From: Tetragonia tetragonoides
Lineage: Eukaryota; Streptophyta; Magnoliopsida; Caryophyllales; Aizoaceae
Assembly: GCA_038025085.1 (NCBI GenBank)
Contig: CM076141.1
Location: 11,782,001 to 11,846,000 of the forward strand
Reading direction: 5' to 3'
DNA: 64,000 nucleotides
Part shown: one piece after another, positions 23,135-35,491 of the stretch
Numbering within the stretch: the first letter of the stretch is position 1
Layout: each line of letters begins with the position of its first letter
The notes under the pieces: model-generated
Database searches by the model: none
What the model saw: the letters and a program-made list of their open reading frames with translations, nothing else
What the model was told of the DNA's origin: nothing
Program-made: the position numbers and the translations under genes

Positions 23135-24834
23135 AGGCATATTATGGGCGCAATAAGGCACGCCACATAGGCGAGAATTTTAATAGCGCGCCACCTAAGC
23201 GTGAACAAGGACGAAAAATAACGGGTGTCAAACGTTTAAGAGTCTTAGTATCCTTAGCGAGTTAAAATTAGATATTGATAAGTCACTAGAATTTAATGAG
23301 AGTTATAATAGATCTTCGTCAAATATTCAAAACCATATATAACGTTTTTTATACATGTCAAAAAATAACAAAATTTACATCATTAGATTCGGATCGAAAA
23401 ATACTTCAGAATGAGATGCATTTACAATATGTTTAGATCATATAAGTAGAAAAGATAATTACTATTGATTACTGGTTAAAACGTTTAGAACTTAATTAAA
23501 CCTTGATGTTTCATAGAGAACAACCACTACTCTGTAGATAATTAAGTTTGATACAGCTAGATCTAGAAGCCTAGAATTAGTAAGGATAGTAGTAAGTTCA
23601 TTTGAGTCACTGAACGAAGGAAAGAGTTTCATTGGCAATAAGACTTAATTAAACCTTGACTTGCATCTATAAAATAATTCAGAATATAACTTATGTATAC
23701 CCTGGCCTAATTTCTTTGATCAATATTACAGTAACCTTTAAGTCCCCTCCTTCCTCCCCCTCCCGGTTACCTCCATTTTTTTGATCGACAAACATGATCA
23801 GTATGCTTTATTTTGATGTTGATGAACGAATAATTTAGGTTTATAAATTATTAACTTTGTATTTAATCAAATTTGTTTGATGTGCAGATGTGTATTGATT
23901 ATGACTTGTGAAGTATGCTTCTTTCTCCACTCCAATCTTTTTGATTAAAGGGTTAATAACGGGATGGTTTTGAATATTTTTAGCCCTTCTTTAAAGGTAG
24001 TAATACAAATTAATTAGTGTGATTATTGAAGGCGAAAGTCAACAACAAACAAATAGTATTTAAAACGGCTAAACAAATCACCACATCTGAACCCGCATCC
24101 ATCACGCAAAATATATAACATAGTAATTAAACTTTTTAATTGATATAAATTCTGAAAAAATTTCAGTCGAACGAACCATTATACGTTTTATAAAATAGGA
24201 CACGCCACCTCATCACTTAATTATAATTCATTAGAATTTAATTATTAAAAAAGTTAAATACATTCTCTTCACATTCAATTCATCTATAATTGTAAATTGT
24301 ACAAGTTAAATGTCAAGTGAACTCAAACTCTGGGGAGCACCTACACGAAAAACTTTACAACTAAAAAACATTATCTTTCACTCAAAAACAAAAACATTAT
24401 CTTATTTTTCCTTTAAAATATTCCCCAACTCCCTCCCTTCCCCCTCATTTTTACGTTTTGATTTCCCTTCTCCTTCGGTCCTCCCTACTTTTTTTTTTTT
24501 TTTTCTTTTACGTTTTTAGATGGTGTTTGTTTTTTTTTTTTTTTTTTTTTATGCTTTTATGGTTGTTCCTTTACTCTTTTACTCATATAATATTAGATAT
24601 ATTTCGTAATTTACACTAACCTCTATTCAAAACTCATCAGTTTTTTTTAATATGTATTGTAGATTTAATAATAATGAAAGTGCTCAAGAGCGTTAAAGGA
24701 GACTTTTTTAAGTAAGTTTTTTGTTCTCTCCGATCAGTCAGATTCTTTTAGCTTTTTTTTTTGGGGTTCTATTACGTTCTTTTTAAATTTGTATATAACT
24801 GTTTTAGTTTCTTTTTAATATATACTCCCTCCGA
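23133..24834. other. AT-rich intergenic stretch, no gene recognised
   Basis: Begins with the ggcacgccacatagg word that follows other Helitron-type ends in the window. Long T tracts lie at 24490-24504 and 24531-24550. No supported gene. Confidence 0.35.
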
Positions 24835-25186
24835 TTCACGAAAATCTTGACGTTTGGAGAATATGACTAATATTAAGGAAAGCACATTTTAGCACAAAAA
24901 TTTCAAATTTACCCTTAAAAGAGCACATGAGGTATTAAGAGAGAGAAAATAATATTTTAGTGGGTATTTATTGTTTTCCTTGCTTTTGTATTACTTTTCT
25001 TACTTTTGTAGCTAGTTGCGTGAGAAATCTTTTTTTTATTATTATTTTCTTGCACATGGGGGTGAGAAGGTGGGAGGGGTAAAATAGTAAAGAGTGCTCA
25101 AATACATTACCATATAAGGAAACATAAAGATTTTCATGGTCCAAACATAAGTGAAAAGCGTAAAGATTTCCGTCGACCGGAGGGAT
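24835..25186. mobile_element. Stowaway-like MITE (Tc1/mariner type)
   Basis: The left terminus ctccctccgattcacgaaaa and the reverse complement of the right terminus (atcccctcc-like, reading atccctccggtcgacggaaa) form an imperfect inverted repeat with aatctt after each. TA dinucleotides flank both ends (24833-24834 and 25187-25188). Plant Stowaway elements carry CTCCCTCCGTT-type ends and TA target duplications. The 352-bp length fits. No coding capacity. Confidence 0.8.
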
Positions 25187-26496
25187 TAATATATACCATG
25201 AATGTGTACATATTGGTTTTACAATGATCGAACTCCTCTTTCTCATTCAGTCGATGTTTATGTTTTGAGAAAAGTTTGATATTATCACAGAGAAAATGTA
25301 GAGATTTAATAACATTGGTATGTATACTAAATTATAATATTCTCAATCAAATTATAAAAGATCAAGTTATTTCATGATTGATCGGGTAAAAGATATTATG
25401 AACATTGTACTATAAATTAATTATACATGTGCAATAAGGCTGCCTAATCTAAATAGGAGTGATGTTCTTATTGTAATTTTGAGTCTAATAGTGGTGGAAT
25501 TAATATAGAAGTGATTGTAATGTTGTATTCTTTCATTATAACAAAGAAAACTATCACCAACTCTTACATTGCACGGCTATGAACATTGTACTATAAATTG
25601 CTTATTGGAGTTTTAAGTGTAATAGTAGTGGAATTAACATCGAAGTGTTTGTAACTTTGTATTCCTTCGTTATAACAAAGAAAATTATCACCAACATTTA
25701 TATTGCACGGGTTTAATGACTATTACATAATTTCCAACATCTACAACTTTGCGAATTAAAGAGATCCATCCATTATCTGCCGAATAAAACCCCCACAAGC
25801 CCTCTCTTTCTTTCCCTTAATTGTCGAGTTAGGACTTAGATTTAAGAGGTGTTTATTGGAGTTTTGTATTGGTGTAATATATTTGAGTGATTAACCTTGA
25901 ATATATAAATTTTAGCTTAAGTATACAAGATTTATTGGGTATTCTCAATCCGAAGGTGGGAGTTATCTAACTTTTTCTCTTGGTTTATTTTACCCATTTG
26001 AATAATACTAATATTATCATTAGAAGTTTAGAGTTTGGAGTATATTAAATATATATCATATACGAGTGTATTAACATGAACCCGTGTATCGCACGGGCTT
26101 TATAACTAGTAGCAACAATTTGAAGAGTTCGTAATTCCAGGATTAAATACGTACGGTAAAATAAAACAACATGTTGGGGCCTTGGCGTTGGAGGCCTCTC
26201 TAGTTGGGTTTTAAGTGTCAAAGTCCAAGAAGGACTAGGGCCTATCCTCATTCCTCACCAACAAATGAGGGAAATTTAGCGTACATGTACAACGTGTGGG
26301 CATTTTTTTATTTAGTAGTACCATGTAAATTCAAATAATTTTATTAGTAAATTAACCATTATCATTTGAGGTTTTTTTGGTTTTTTTTAGTTTGGATGAG
26401 GCATAAATATCAATACAATAAACATATATATGAGGAGATTTGAATCAGTAACTTAATGTACTCAGCGCTTCTGTTTTAAATGTTTATTTTTGGATA
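25187..26496. other. Intergenic stretch with a 134-bp tandem duplication and Helitron-type ends
   Basis: Units starting at 25467 and 25601 are about 134 bp apart and clearly related (cttattg, gtggaatta, gttataacaaagaaaa, tatcaccaac, attgcacgg). Each ends in a partial hairpin-like ttgcacgg word. A better Helitron-type 3' end occurs at 26066-26109 (hairpin cccgtgtatcgcacggg at 26081-26097, CTAG at 26106-26109). No gene is recognised. Confidence 0.5.
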
Positions 26497-27928
26497 TGTT
26501 ATTATTGACTTTTTATAATTGGGCCCATTAAGAGAGTGTTTATAACATAAACGAGGTTCCAACCCAAAACCAAATAGCAATGGGTGTAGTAACTCCCTTA
26601 GTTATAAACAACTCAAGACACTCTTTCTTGATCAATGTGGGACAACCCACTTCAACACGCCGCCTCACGCAAAGACCCTTCTTGGGCTGAAGCGTGGACC
26701 AATCAAAGCCAACTTGGCCCAGTCACACACCCGTGGCTAAACAGAGGTCAAATTAAACTACCCCGCCGCACAATTGCCTCATTTGGGCTTCAACATGTGG
26801 GTCAACATCGGGTCATAAAGGCAAGTCCAAAGCCCGCTCTAATACCATGTTAACTTTTTATAATTGGGCATTAACAAGTGAGCACACACACAAGACAAGT
26901 GAGGTTCCAACCCAAAACCAATTGGCAATGGGTGAAGTAACTCCCTTAGTTATAAACACCTCAATTCACTCTTTTTTAATCAATGTGGGACAACCCACTT
27001 CAACACCCCGACTCACGCAAAGACCCATCTTGGGCTAACGGTAGCAGTGGTCGGCGCTTGGCGGTCGGCGGCGGCAGTAGTACAGGCAGCGGACAGAGGT
27101 CGGCGGCGGCAGTAGTGCAGGCAGTGAACGGCGGTCGGCGGGGACAATAGTGCAGACGACGGACGGCGATCGGCGGCGGCAATAGTGCAGGCGGCGGACG
27201 GCGGTCTGCGGCGACAGGAATGCAGGCGGCGAACGACAAAGTTGGAGACGTGCGAACCTGACGTGATCTGAGTTTTGAAGTAGGGTAGAAATTAAGATCA
27301 AAAATCCATATTTAGTGGTGGAGATCAACGGAATTGAATTTAATGTAGGAAACTAAAAACTAATTTGTGTGGGTTGTAAAAAAAAAGAGTAGTTCGCTGG
27401 ATGGAATATGGTTTAAGACCTCCATCCGGCGGCATAGCGGAATCTTGGGTTTTAGGTTACCAGGAAAGTAGCTTCTCTGATACCATGAAAATTTTCAATA
27501 ATTGGGCCTTAACAAGTGAGCACACATACAAATGAACTCAGATTCCAACCCAAAACCAATTGGCAATGGGTGGAGTAACCCACTTCCTTATATGTATGCT
27601 CAAGACCCTTTAATCTTTTCATGTGGGACATAAACCCACTTCAACACCCCACCTCACGCAAAGCTCCATCATGGGCTGAAGTATGGACCAATTAAAGCCT
27701 ACTATGGGTCAGTCACACGCGCGTGGGCTAATAAGGGTAACATAAAGCTATGATAACACCCGCTCTGATACCATATTAACCTTTTATGATTGGGCCCATT
27801 AAGAAAGTGTTTATAACATAAAAGAAGTTTCAACCCAAAACCAATTGACAATGGGTGGAGTAACTCCCTTAATTATAAACACCTAAAGGCACTTTTTGTT
27901 GATCAATGTGGGACAACCCACTTCAACA
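26497..27928 (-). mobile_element. Four-LTR TRIM array (LTR-int-LTR-int-LTR-int-LTR)
   Basis: Four related terminal repeats of about 155-161 bp lie at about 26497-26657, 26849-27005, 27486-27646 and 27774-27928. On the minus strand they begin TGTTGAAGTGGGTT and end near TTAACA. Inside each junction, still on the minus strand, is tggtatcagagc or a one-base variant (27758-27771, 27472-27485, 26833-26846), the usual primer-binding site for initiator tRNA-Met. Each internal region ends, just before the next LTR, in a purine-rich gtgaggtgggg-like tract. The internal regions are only 191, 480 and 127 bp and encode nothing. This is the anatomy of a terminal-repeat retrotransposon in miniature, multiplied by recombination between LTRs. 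Confidence 0.85.
27063..27237 (+). repeat. GC-rich 35-bp minisatellite inside the TRIM
   Basis: Five diverged copies start at 27063, 27098, 27133, 27168 and 27203, each exactly 35 bp (ggtcggcggcggcagtagtg...). The block is the most GC-rich piece of its neighbourhood and occurs in only one of the three TRIM internal regions. Because 35 is not a multiple of three, the open frames across it are not evidence for a protein. Confidence 0.88.
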
Positions 27929-29530
27929 GCTATGATGTTTTCTATTTTATTTTTTAATTTTATATTTTTGATAGGATATCATCTCTATATCTCTCACTCT
28001 CACAACATTATAGGAGTATTTTTTCCGGATAACAATCACACGGACTTGTATTTTATTTATAATAACTCGATTGTGTTTAAAGTTGACAAAATCTGATCCG
28101 ACACGAAAATTGACTCTAACCTAACCTGCTTCAAACGCGATCGATCTCCGATCCGAAAAGGTTCGACCTGCTCATGGTCCGACCTGCTATTGATCCGAAT
28201 CCGAAATCACCTGACCGACTGACCCAAGACTTGAATTTTGTGAATCAATAGATGTTTTGACTCGATTACCGACTCAAACTCGACTTGCTAAAGATTCGAC
28301 ATGAGTAACATGACCTAACCTGATAGTCACCGACGACCGATCCGATAACAACTCAACCTAGTAATAATAACCTGAAGTCCAAGTTACTCGACCCGATCCG
28401 ATCCGACATGTTGCCTTGGCTCAAATCGGCCGAAAGTCCAAAACTGAAGCGCAACCAAATTTGGCAAGAAGAGTGAGAATGCACGTGAATGACCCCCCAA
28501 ACGCACCAATCATCATCCTAGGATTAAAATGCTGGAGAAAGTTTGTCAAACAATCTAAAAAAAAAGAAAAAAAAAAATGGACTAGTCGAGGAAAAAGAAA
28601 AAAGAGGGTAAACCCCTCACTCCCTAGCCCCTCCCATTTCACGTTCAAACTCCCTAATTTCAACGGGTTATGTGTCTCATATATAGTGGTTCCTTCCATC
28701 AAAAACCATCCAACCTGCATGTGAACTGTTGATCCCCTCTCTCTATCGTCCCCTTGCGGAGAGATAAAGCCAGGCTAGTAAAAAGGAAGAACAAAAATGA
28801 GTAGAAAATGTATTTTAGAATATTTTTTTAATAACTATTTTATTGTAATATATTTATCAAATTGGATGTGGCCGGTTTTAATTTTTGATTTTTAATATAG
28901 CTAATAATGTGAAGTCAATATTTGAACTTTGGTGTTGCTAAATAAGTTCAGGTGTTTGAAAATTAGTTTATTGAGACTTGAGAGTCACACTAATCACTTA
29001 TTGATCCTTAACTTTTATTCTTCTTTTTTATGATTTAAGGGAGGTACAAAAGTTTGTACAATAAATTTACATAATATATATTAGGGGAGGCAAGAGAGAT
29101 TCGAACCTATGACTTAATGTACCTAATGACTTAGTCTTAACTGTTATCTGGTATAATTTCGTGAGGATTACCTCATTATTATTAACAATATATACCAAAG
29201 GTTTACAGAAGGAAATAAGTTGGGCCGTAACCCTAATACAAACATAAGGGTCTGACTATACACATAAGCCTATTATGAATTAACTAAATATTTACATATT
29301 TAATTATATTCTATCATTAACAACTAAGCGAATACCTTACCTTTTTGGTGTGTAATCAAGGAGCTCAATTTAACCACGATGTGTCTTATATGAGATTGTC
29401 TACATCTCTATAGTCAAATCTGATATCAACACAGGGGCGGAGACAAAGGGGGACCAGTGGAGGCCATGGTCCCCCCCCCCCCCAATAACTTAGAAACTTA
29501 ATAAATACAAAAACTGATACTTTTGTATCA
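27929..29530. other. Intergenic stretch: degenerate tccgacc repeats and a tRNA-like patch
   Basis: Positions 28085-28420 are filled with imperfect repeats of gatccgacc, actcgac and acctgac words. On the minus strand 29040-29160 contains aggttcgaatctc, a B-box-like word within a probable old SINE. A run of 13 C bases lies at 29471-29483. Overlapping opposite frames at 28416-28724 show no domain. Confidence 0.35.
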
Positions 29531-29534
29531 TGAT

Positions 29535-29700
29535 TCTTGAGCAGCGCAGTTGGTGCTAGCCTTTTGGTATGTCTCTTTTAGAGACACGGAGGTCAGAGGT
29601 TCGAGCTCTAAAAACCTCACTTTGTGCCTTTCATTTTTCTGCACCTGGTCACTTTTGCCTTTCATTTTTTTGCACCTTTCTTTATTACAGTATTTAGCCA
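29535..29700 (+). mobile_element. tRNA-derived SINE
   Basis: The head reads gcgcagttggtgctag (A-box-like) and 48 bases later aggttcgagctc (B-box-like), the spacing of an RNA polymerase III promoter. A T-rich body follows with repeated tgcctttcatttttctgcacc words. No poly(A) end or target duplication could be fixed. Confidence 0.5.
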
Positions 29701-31439
29701 CACTTTCTTTCCCATTTTTCATTGTTTCTTTTGGTTTTACAAATGATATAGTATATGTATTATTTATTTATTTTTTCATTCTTTTGGGTATAACTCCTGA
29801 TCATTTTTTCAATATAATAATTATCCATTTTTTATGATTTTTATGAAGTTCGGTTTTTATCTTATTGTAAAAGTCAGGTTCTAAAATTCTATTCAAATGA
29901 AAAATAAAATTTTTAGGAGAATTTTTATACTCTACTAATAGTTAAAGGCAGTTAAAGGCGTTGTAAATAACTAATTTCTAACAAACTTTTTTTTAATCAA
30001 AACGAAGACTTATATAAAAGAATAGAAAATTAAGACCAAATTTTTTTATAAGTTTCGGTCCTCCCTATAAAAAATTCCGCCACTGTATCAACATGATATT
30101 AAACTTGTTTGAGGTGGCCTCACGTCGAGACTGACTCCTTGTGATCTAACCACTACGTATAATAAGGGTAGTTTGGGGGCCTTGCGGCTTTATAACGTTG
30201 ATTTCATTTAAATAAAACTTGCCAAATTTTGTTATAAGAAAACGTATTGGGAGTAGAGAAGATCTCCAAAGAAAACTGAAATTGGCAAGGAGGACAAAAA
30301 CAACCGGGGGGGGGGGCGTTGACACGTCGCAGCAAACTACGACCTCTTTCGCCTTCCCCCTTCCCCCAAACTCCCCGCCGTTTTCCCCACGAATCCCTCA
30401 CTATCTCCCTTTTATCATCAACAATCAACACATTGTTTGCACCAAAAAAAACAATCAACACATTGTCTTTTTTAATTTTTAATTTTTATAAAACAACTCA
30501 ACAACATTGTCTTTTTTAATTTTCTTTTTTATTTTAACATTAAAATGGTTATTTTAGTCTCCCCTCAAAAATCAAAATGGTTATTTTTAGAGGTGTTTAA
30601 TTATTAGCATCCGTCCCATTGCTTAGGCCATAGGGTATGTGGAAATGAATACCACCAAAAGTCCATAATGTATACTCTACATGTCAGGAGTACTTTAAGA
30701 TACTTAAATTTTTTGTATGGACCATAGTAGTAAACCATCTTTGAAAGTATAGGTGTATACTAAATTTCTATAGGGCCGATTTCATTCTCATCAGTACTTA
30801 AAAAAATAATCTAATCTATATAATTAGATTAAAACGTAATGATTAAATCAGAGCTCGCCACAGATTAAAACGCAATGACTAAATCAGAGCTCGCCACATT
30901 AGCCGCCGTTGAATTGCCGAATGATGTGACAATTTACTTTTAACCTGTCATGTGACTTATGGCCAATAAAAAAAAAAAAAAAAGAAGAGAAAGTAGCAAC
31001 AATCAGACGTTACAAAAACATAATGGAGTTTAATGACTTCTTCATCCTCTTTCCTTCATTCTCACAAGTTGTCAGACGTTACAAATCCAAGAGATTGAGT
31101 AGTAACTAATTTCTCTATCATATTGATGAGCCAAATAATAATATAAAAAAAACTAATTCCTCTCTCAAGAATAGATGATTGAACCACACACCATCAATTC
31201 ATCTCCTACCTTCCCATCTGTTCAAACGTTCGTCTTTGGATCTCATCGTTGTCGTTCGTCATCCTTCTGGCATAGTGTACAGCCAATCCCCATTTTGGTA
31301 AGGTTAATAGTATTTCTCTTTGTGATTATTGCTAATAGGCATTTGGTATCTACACCTCCTCTCTTTGCAAGATAACCACCCCTTCAACTTCATTAAGTTT
31401 AGTACCATATATTATTTTACATATTTTCTCTGATTAGTT
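29701..31439. other. Intergenic stretch, no gene recognised
   Basis: Contains a 38-bp near-duplicate (gattaaaacg...cagagctcgccaca at about 30828-30896), a G run at 30306-30315 and small frames with no domain. Nothing else supported. Confidence 0.35.
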
Positions 31440-32104
31440 ATACCAACTTGAATATTTAAAACTGTTTAATTTAATTTTTGATTTAAAAGTTATGCTGAAA
31501 TATAGAAAAAAAAATATCAAAATAAAATTAGAAATCGCTTCAAAAAACATGGAAAAAACTATGAGACCTCACTATAATAGTAGAGAGGGCGTGTGGGTAG
31601 GTTTGGTACAGGGGGTGGTGGGGAGCCATGCTCAATACCCAAAATCCATGGAGTAGACATGCCCAATGCATAATTTTGATAATGCTCGGGGTTTCATGTC
31701 GCGTCGCTTGCCTTCCTTCACCCACAAGGTCTCTCTCAATTAACTACTCACTAAAGAGTTTTATAAGATTTATTGGTTGTAATAACAAGAGTAGACTTTC
31801 GTACTGGGTTTTGAGAGTTTGGAGAATTATTTTCAAAAAATTCAACTCAAACTTTTCAAGTATATTATTAAGTTACAGAAAAATATTTTTCTTTTCACAG
31901 ATTGTATCTATTTAATTTAATTTAATTTTTAATTAAAAAGTACGCCGAAGAATAGAAAAAATATCAAAAAATTAGAAATCACCTCAAAAAAACTGAAAAA
32001 ATTATGAGACCTCACTATAATAGTATAGAGGGCTTGGGGGTAGGTTTCGCGGCACGGGGTGGTGGGAAGCCATGTCCGGTACCCAAACACTGTGGATTAG
32101 CCTC
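31440..32104 (+). repeat. Diverged direct repeat, spacing about 444 bp
   Basis: Blocks starting near 31529 and 31973 share gaaatc...ctcaaaaaa, atgagacctcactataatag, ggtaggttt, ggggtggtgg and gccatg. The second runs straight into the 318-bp tandem array, so these may be edges or partial copies of the same larger repeat. Confidence 0.65.
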
Positions 32105-33545
32105 TGATGTCCAATAAAAGGCCCTTCAAGCCTGCCATGGACCTAATAACCTACCCCAGGGGCCTCCCATGTCCCTTAGGGGTGTCCCGTGCGATTGTGT
32201 GCGAAAATATCCACATTCGTTCTGGGGCCTCCCGGAAGCTCAAAAAACGTGGATTATATCATTCGTTTTCGGCTTCCCGATTCTCGGGTGTCATTTTTGC
32301 CCAAACTTCTCCGAATGGACTACCATGACCATAGAGGACCTTCGCTCGGTGCCCCGGCAGGGCATCCAGATCCCAAAACTTCGATATCACTCATGCCTTT
32401 GGTGCCTCGACTCTTACACCCCTGTCCCAGAAAACGCCCTTCCAAGCCTATCATGGACCAAATAAGCAACCCCAAAGGCATCCCATGACCCCTAATGGTG
32501 TTTCGTGCGATAATGTGGTGCAAAAATATACACATTCGTTTCAAGGCCTCCTAAAAGCCCAAAAAAGTGGGTTATAGCCTTCGTTTTCGGCTTCCCGGGG
32601 CACGGGCGTCATTTTCGCCCAAACTTATCCTGGGGATCTATCATGACCCTATATGACCCACGTGCCCCGGTAAGGTCACCCCCTTCCTCGAACTTTGAGA
32701 TCACCCATGATTTGGTATTCCAACTTTTACACTAGTGTGCCGTAAAACGTTCTTCCAAGCATATTAGGGACCGGATAAGCGACCCCTAGGGACTCCCATG
32801 TCCCCTAGCAAGGGGTGTTTCGTACGATGTGGTGCGCGCAAAAATATATCCACCTTCGTTCTAGGGCCTCCCGAAAGCCCAAAAAACGTGGACAACCTTC
32901 GTTTTCGGCTTTCCGGGAGCCCGGGTATCATTTTTGCCCAGACTTTTACGGGGGGTCTATCATGACTACCCTAAAGGACCCTCGGAGCCTTGTGAGGGTC
33001 ATGCGAATCCCCGAACTTCGATATCACCCATATCCGCATTCGTTCCGGGGCCTCCCGGACGCCAAAAAAACGTGGATTAGCCTTCGTTTTCGGCTTCCGG
33101 GGGCTCGGGTGTCATTTTCGCCCAAACTTCTCCGGGGGGTCTATCATGACTCTAGAGGACCCTCAGTGCCCAAAAAGAGTCATTCTGATCCCCAAACTCC
33201 GATATCACTCATGCTTCCGGTGTATGTTCATGCTTCCGGTGTTCCGGTCCTTACATTGGTGTTATGTAAAAATGCCCTTACAAGCCTATCAGGACCCGAT
33301 AACAGACCCTGGAGGCCTTTTATGTTCCCTAAGGGTGTTCCGTGTGATGTGGTACGAAAATATCTCCCTTCGTTCCGAGGCCTCCCAGAAACCCAGCAAA
33401 GGTGGATTATAGCCTTTAATTTTCGGCTTCCCGGGGCCTGATTTCCGTTTTTGACAAATTTCTCCCAAGGATCTATCGTCACCCTAGAGGACCTACGTTG
33501 CCTCGGGACGCTCATACGGATCCCCGTACTCCGATGTTATCCATG
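32105..33545 (+). repeat. Tandem repeat array with 318-bp period
   Basis: The landmark ttcgttttcggcttcc occurs at 32262, 32580, 32898 and 33083, and as ttaattttcggcttcc at 33416. The first two intervals are 318 bp, the third is shortened to 185 and the last is 333. Other landmarks (aagcctatcatggacc, tttcgtgcgat, cgatatcac, tatcatgacc) keep the same order. The array is markedly GC-richer than its flanks. Open frames of up to 208 codons cross it in several frames without a known domain. The repeat class is not identified. Confidence 0.82.
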
Positions 33546-34640
33546 AGACATGGGATTGGGCGCTGGAACACAGGAAATAGCGCTCGTTGGGGGCTGGGAA
33601 ATGGACCACCCATATTTTGTTTTAATGAATTAAATTGATTCGTCTAAAATAAGGCCTTATTAGTTAAACAAGTCACCTCATTTTCTCAAAATGGTTGTAC
33701 AAAATTTTGTTTGGACATCACTGGACCATTAATCTAAATCTTTTTAAATATATCTTTTATATTACTAAATATTTCCACTAACGTTCTTGGTCCACGACGG
33801 TGTACTGACTCCCCAAGACATGCTATGCAAATGGTAATATCCGATCCTTTTATCACCTTCAAATAGTTTTACATACAAATTCAGTCTAACTTATAAAATA
33901 ATAGAATAAAAAAAAAAACTCTAAGAGAATTATATTTCAACATATGGACCAGTGATATTCGAACAAATCATAAAAATCAAATGCAGAACATATCAAACTT
34001 GAGGTACGTACGTACTTTAAAAAAATTTAAATAAAAAAAAATGTAACTTTTTAGGGTCTCCCCATTTAATTGCAGGGAAGAGAACATATGCTGCTACTAG
34101 AAAGAGTTGAAAAAAAGGAAGGTGAGAAGACTGCAGAGCACCGTTTAAAGGCACCATTCAGGTGAGAGCGTATGGCGAATGGCGCACTATCCGGGGTGCG
34201 GAGAGACACTGTGAGAGAGAGAGAGAGAGAGGGGCACGAGGGTGTGAGTTTTGTTTGGTTCCTTTCTTTTCTTCCCCCACACCCCGTTGTGTTTGCTTTG
34301 CTTATCTTAGCAGCTATAGACTATAGAGTTAAATGTGGTTTTGGTTTGTTTTTCTCTCTCTCTTGTCATGTTGTAACGCTTACAAAAAACACTGGAGAAT
34401 TAAGATAGAGTAAAACAATTCGTGAAATTTGTGGTGTGCGTTTGAACTTATCCTCAACAAACCTTAATTAATTGAAGTTAAAAATACAAAAGTGGAGAAG
34501 AACTTGTTTGGATGGGTTTTGGATTGGGGTAACAAAGTAAAATATCGTTGATGATCTGGCTACTGTTTGTTTTACTTTAGAATGTACAACCTTCATTGCT
34601 TGTATTTGTTGGTTTAAATTTAATTCAGTTAAGTTTAGTT
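33546..34640. other. Intergenic stretch with a short (GA)n tract
   Basis: A (GA)n run lies near 34212-34230. A 78-codon frame at 34172-34408 shows no domain. No gene or element is recognised. Confidence 0.35.
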
Positions 34641-34929
34641 AGGCTATGACTCTGTTTGATTCACCTTAATTTTACTTAAATTCAGTCCAGTTCAGTTCAG
34701 TTTAGTTTATGTGTAACTTTATCACTCATATAACCTTTTATTCCGAAATAATTTCATGATGATAATTATATCATCGGAAAGATCTCAAAGCATACTTTCA
34801 AATGAGTCCAATATTGACTATGTTTGGACGAATTTTAAATGGTTAACGGTCAAGTTTAAAAAATCAATTCAGTTCAGTTCAGTTCAGTTCAGATCAGTTT
34901 TATCCAGGTGAATCAAACGGAGCCTATAT
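34641..34929. mobile_element. MITE with inverted GTTTGATTCACC ends, followed by a partial second copy
   Basis: The left end taggct...ctgtttgattcacc and right end ggtgaatcaaacggagccta are inverted repeats about 285 bp apart. The interior has several ttcag tandem words. The internal sequence recurs right after it (cttaattttacttaaattcag at about 34664 and 34939), and that second copy (about 34930-35570) holds a LINE stub. No coding capacity. Confidence 0.6.
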
Positions 34930-35059
34930 TGTACTCAACTTAATTTTACTTAAATTCAGGTCGATTTAGGTAAGTTCAATTTATTTGTAATTTTATTATT
35001 CAGATAAATTTTTATCTCGAAATAAATTTATGGTGAAAGTTATGTCACTGGAAAGATTT

Positions 35060-35478
35060 TTTTTTTTTTTTTTTGGTAATAATTGTGCATCAAATTAAAT
35101 TAAAGATGGTTAGCAAAGTTATTACATCCCAAATTATTCCTACAGTTTATAGCATCAGAGTTTAAAAGTTCTATTACATCCACAAGAGGCCTATGCAAAA
35201 GGTGATCCAAGTCAGGCCCCTTCCTAGCTTTCTTGCTAAGCAGATCAGCTACCCTGTTTTCCTGCCTCCCTTCATGCTCAATCTTCTAGTTCCTCCCAGT
35301 AAGCAAAGCCCTGCAATCCAGAATAATGTTAAGGTGAAAATTCTTAGGACAGCTTTCACTGTATATCAATTCCACTGCCTTGCTTGAGTCTGAACAGAAG
35401 AGCATGTGATTCCAGTTGTTTTGATTTGCCAGTTGGAGCGCTTCTTTTAGCGCTTCTTTTAGGACAGCATGTGATTCT
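35060..35478 (-). mobile_element. 5'-truncated LINE stub, minus strand, inside a MITE copy
   Basis: Thirteen-base duplications actggaaagattt at 35047-35059 and 35479-35491 flank it. The T tract at 35060-35074 is the poly(A) tail of a minus-strand insertion. On the minus strand it encodes the end of an RNase H-like domain (SDSSKAVELI, then HEGRQENRVADLLSKKAR) with an internal stop near 35287. The host sequence joins cleanly across it. Confidence 0.82.
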
Positions 35479-35491
35479 ACTGGAAAGATTT

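Noticed and set aside
27000..27328. Open frames of 79 and 97 codons on the minus strand
   Set aside because: They cross the 35-bp minisatellite, whose period is not a multiple of three, and show no domain or start context.
29471..29483. Run of C bases as a regulatory or G-quadruplex site
   Set aside because: A single homopolymer without spaced G tracts; it could be slippage or sequencing error.
32815..33441. 208-codon open frame
   Set aside because: It lies in the 318-bp repeat array, and overlapping frames of similar length exist because the repeat is GC-rich.
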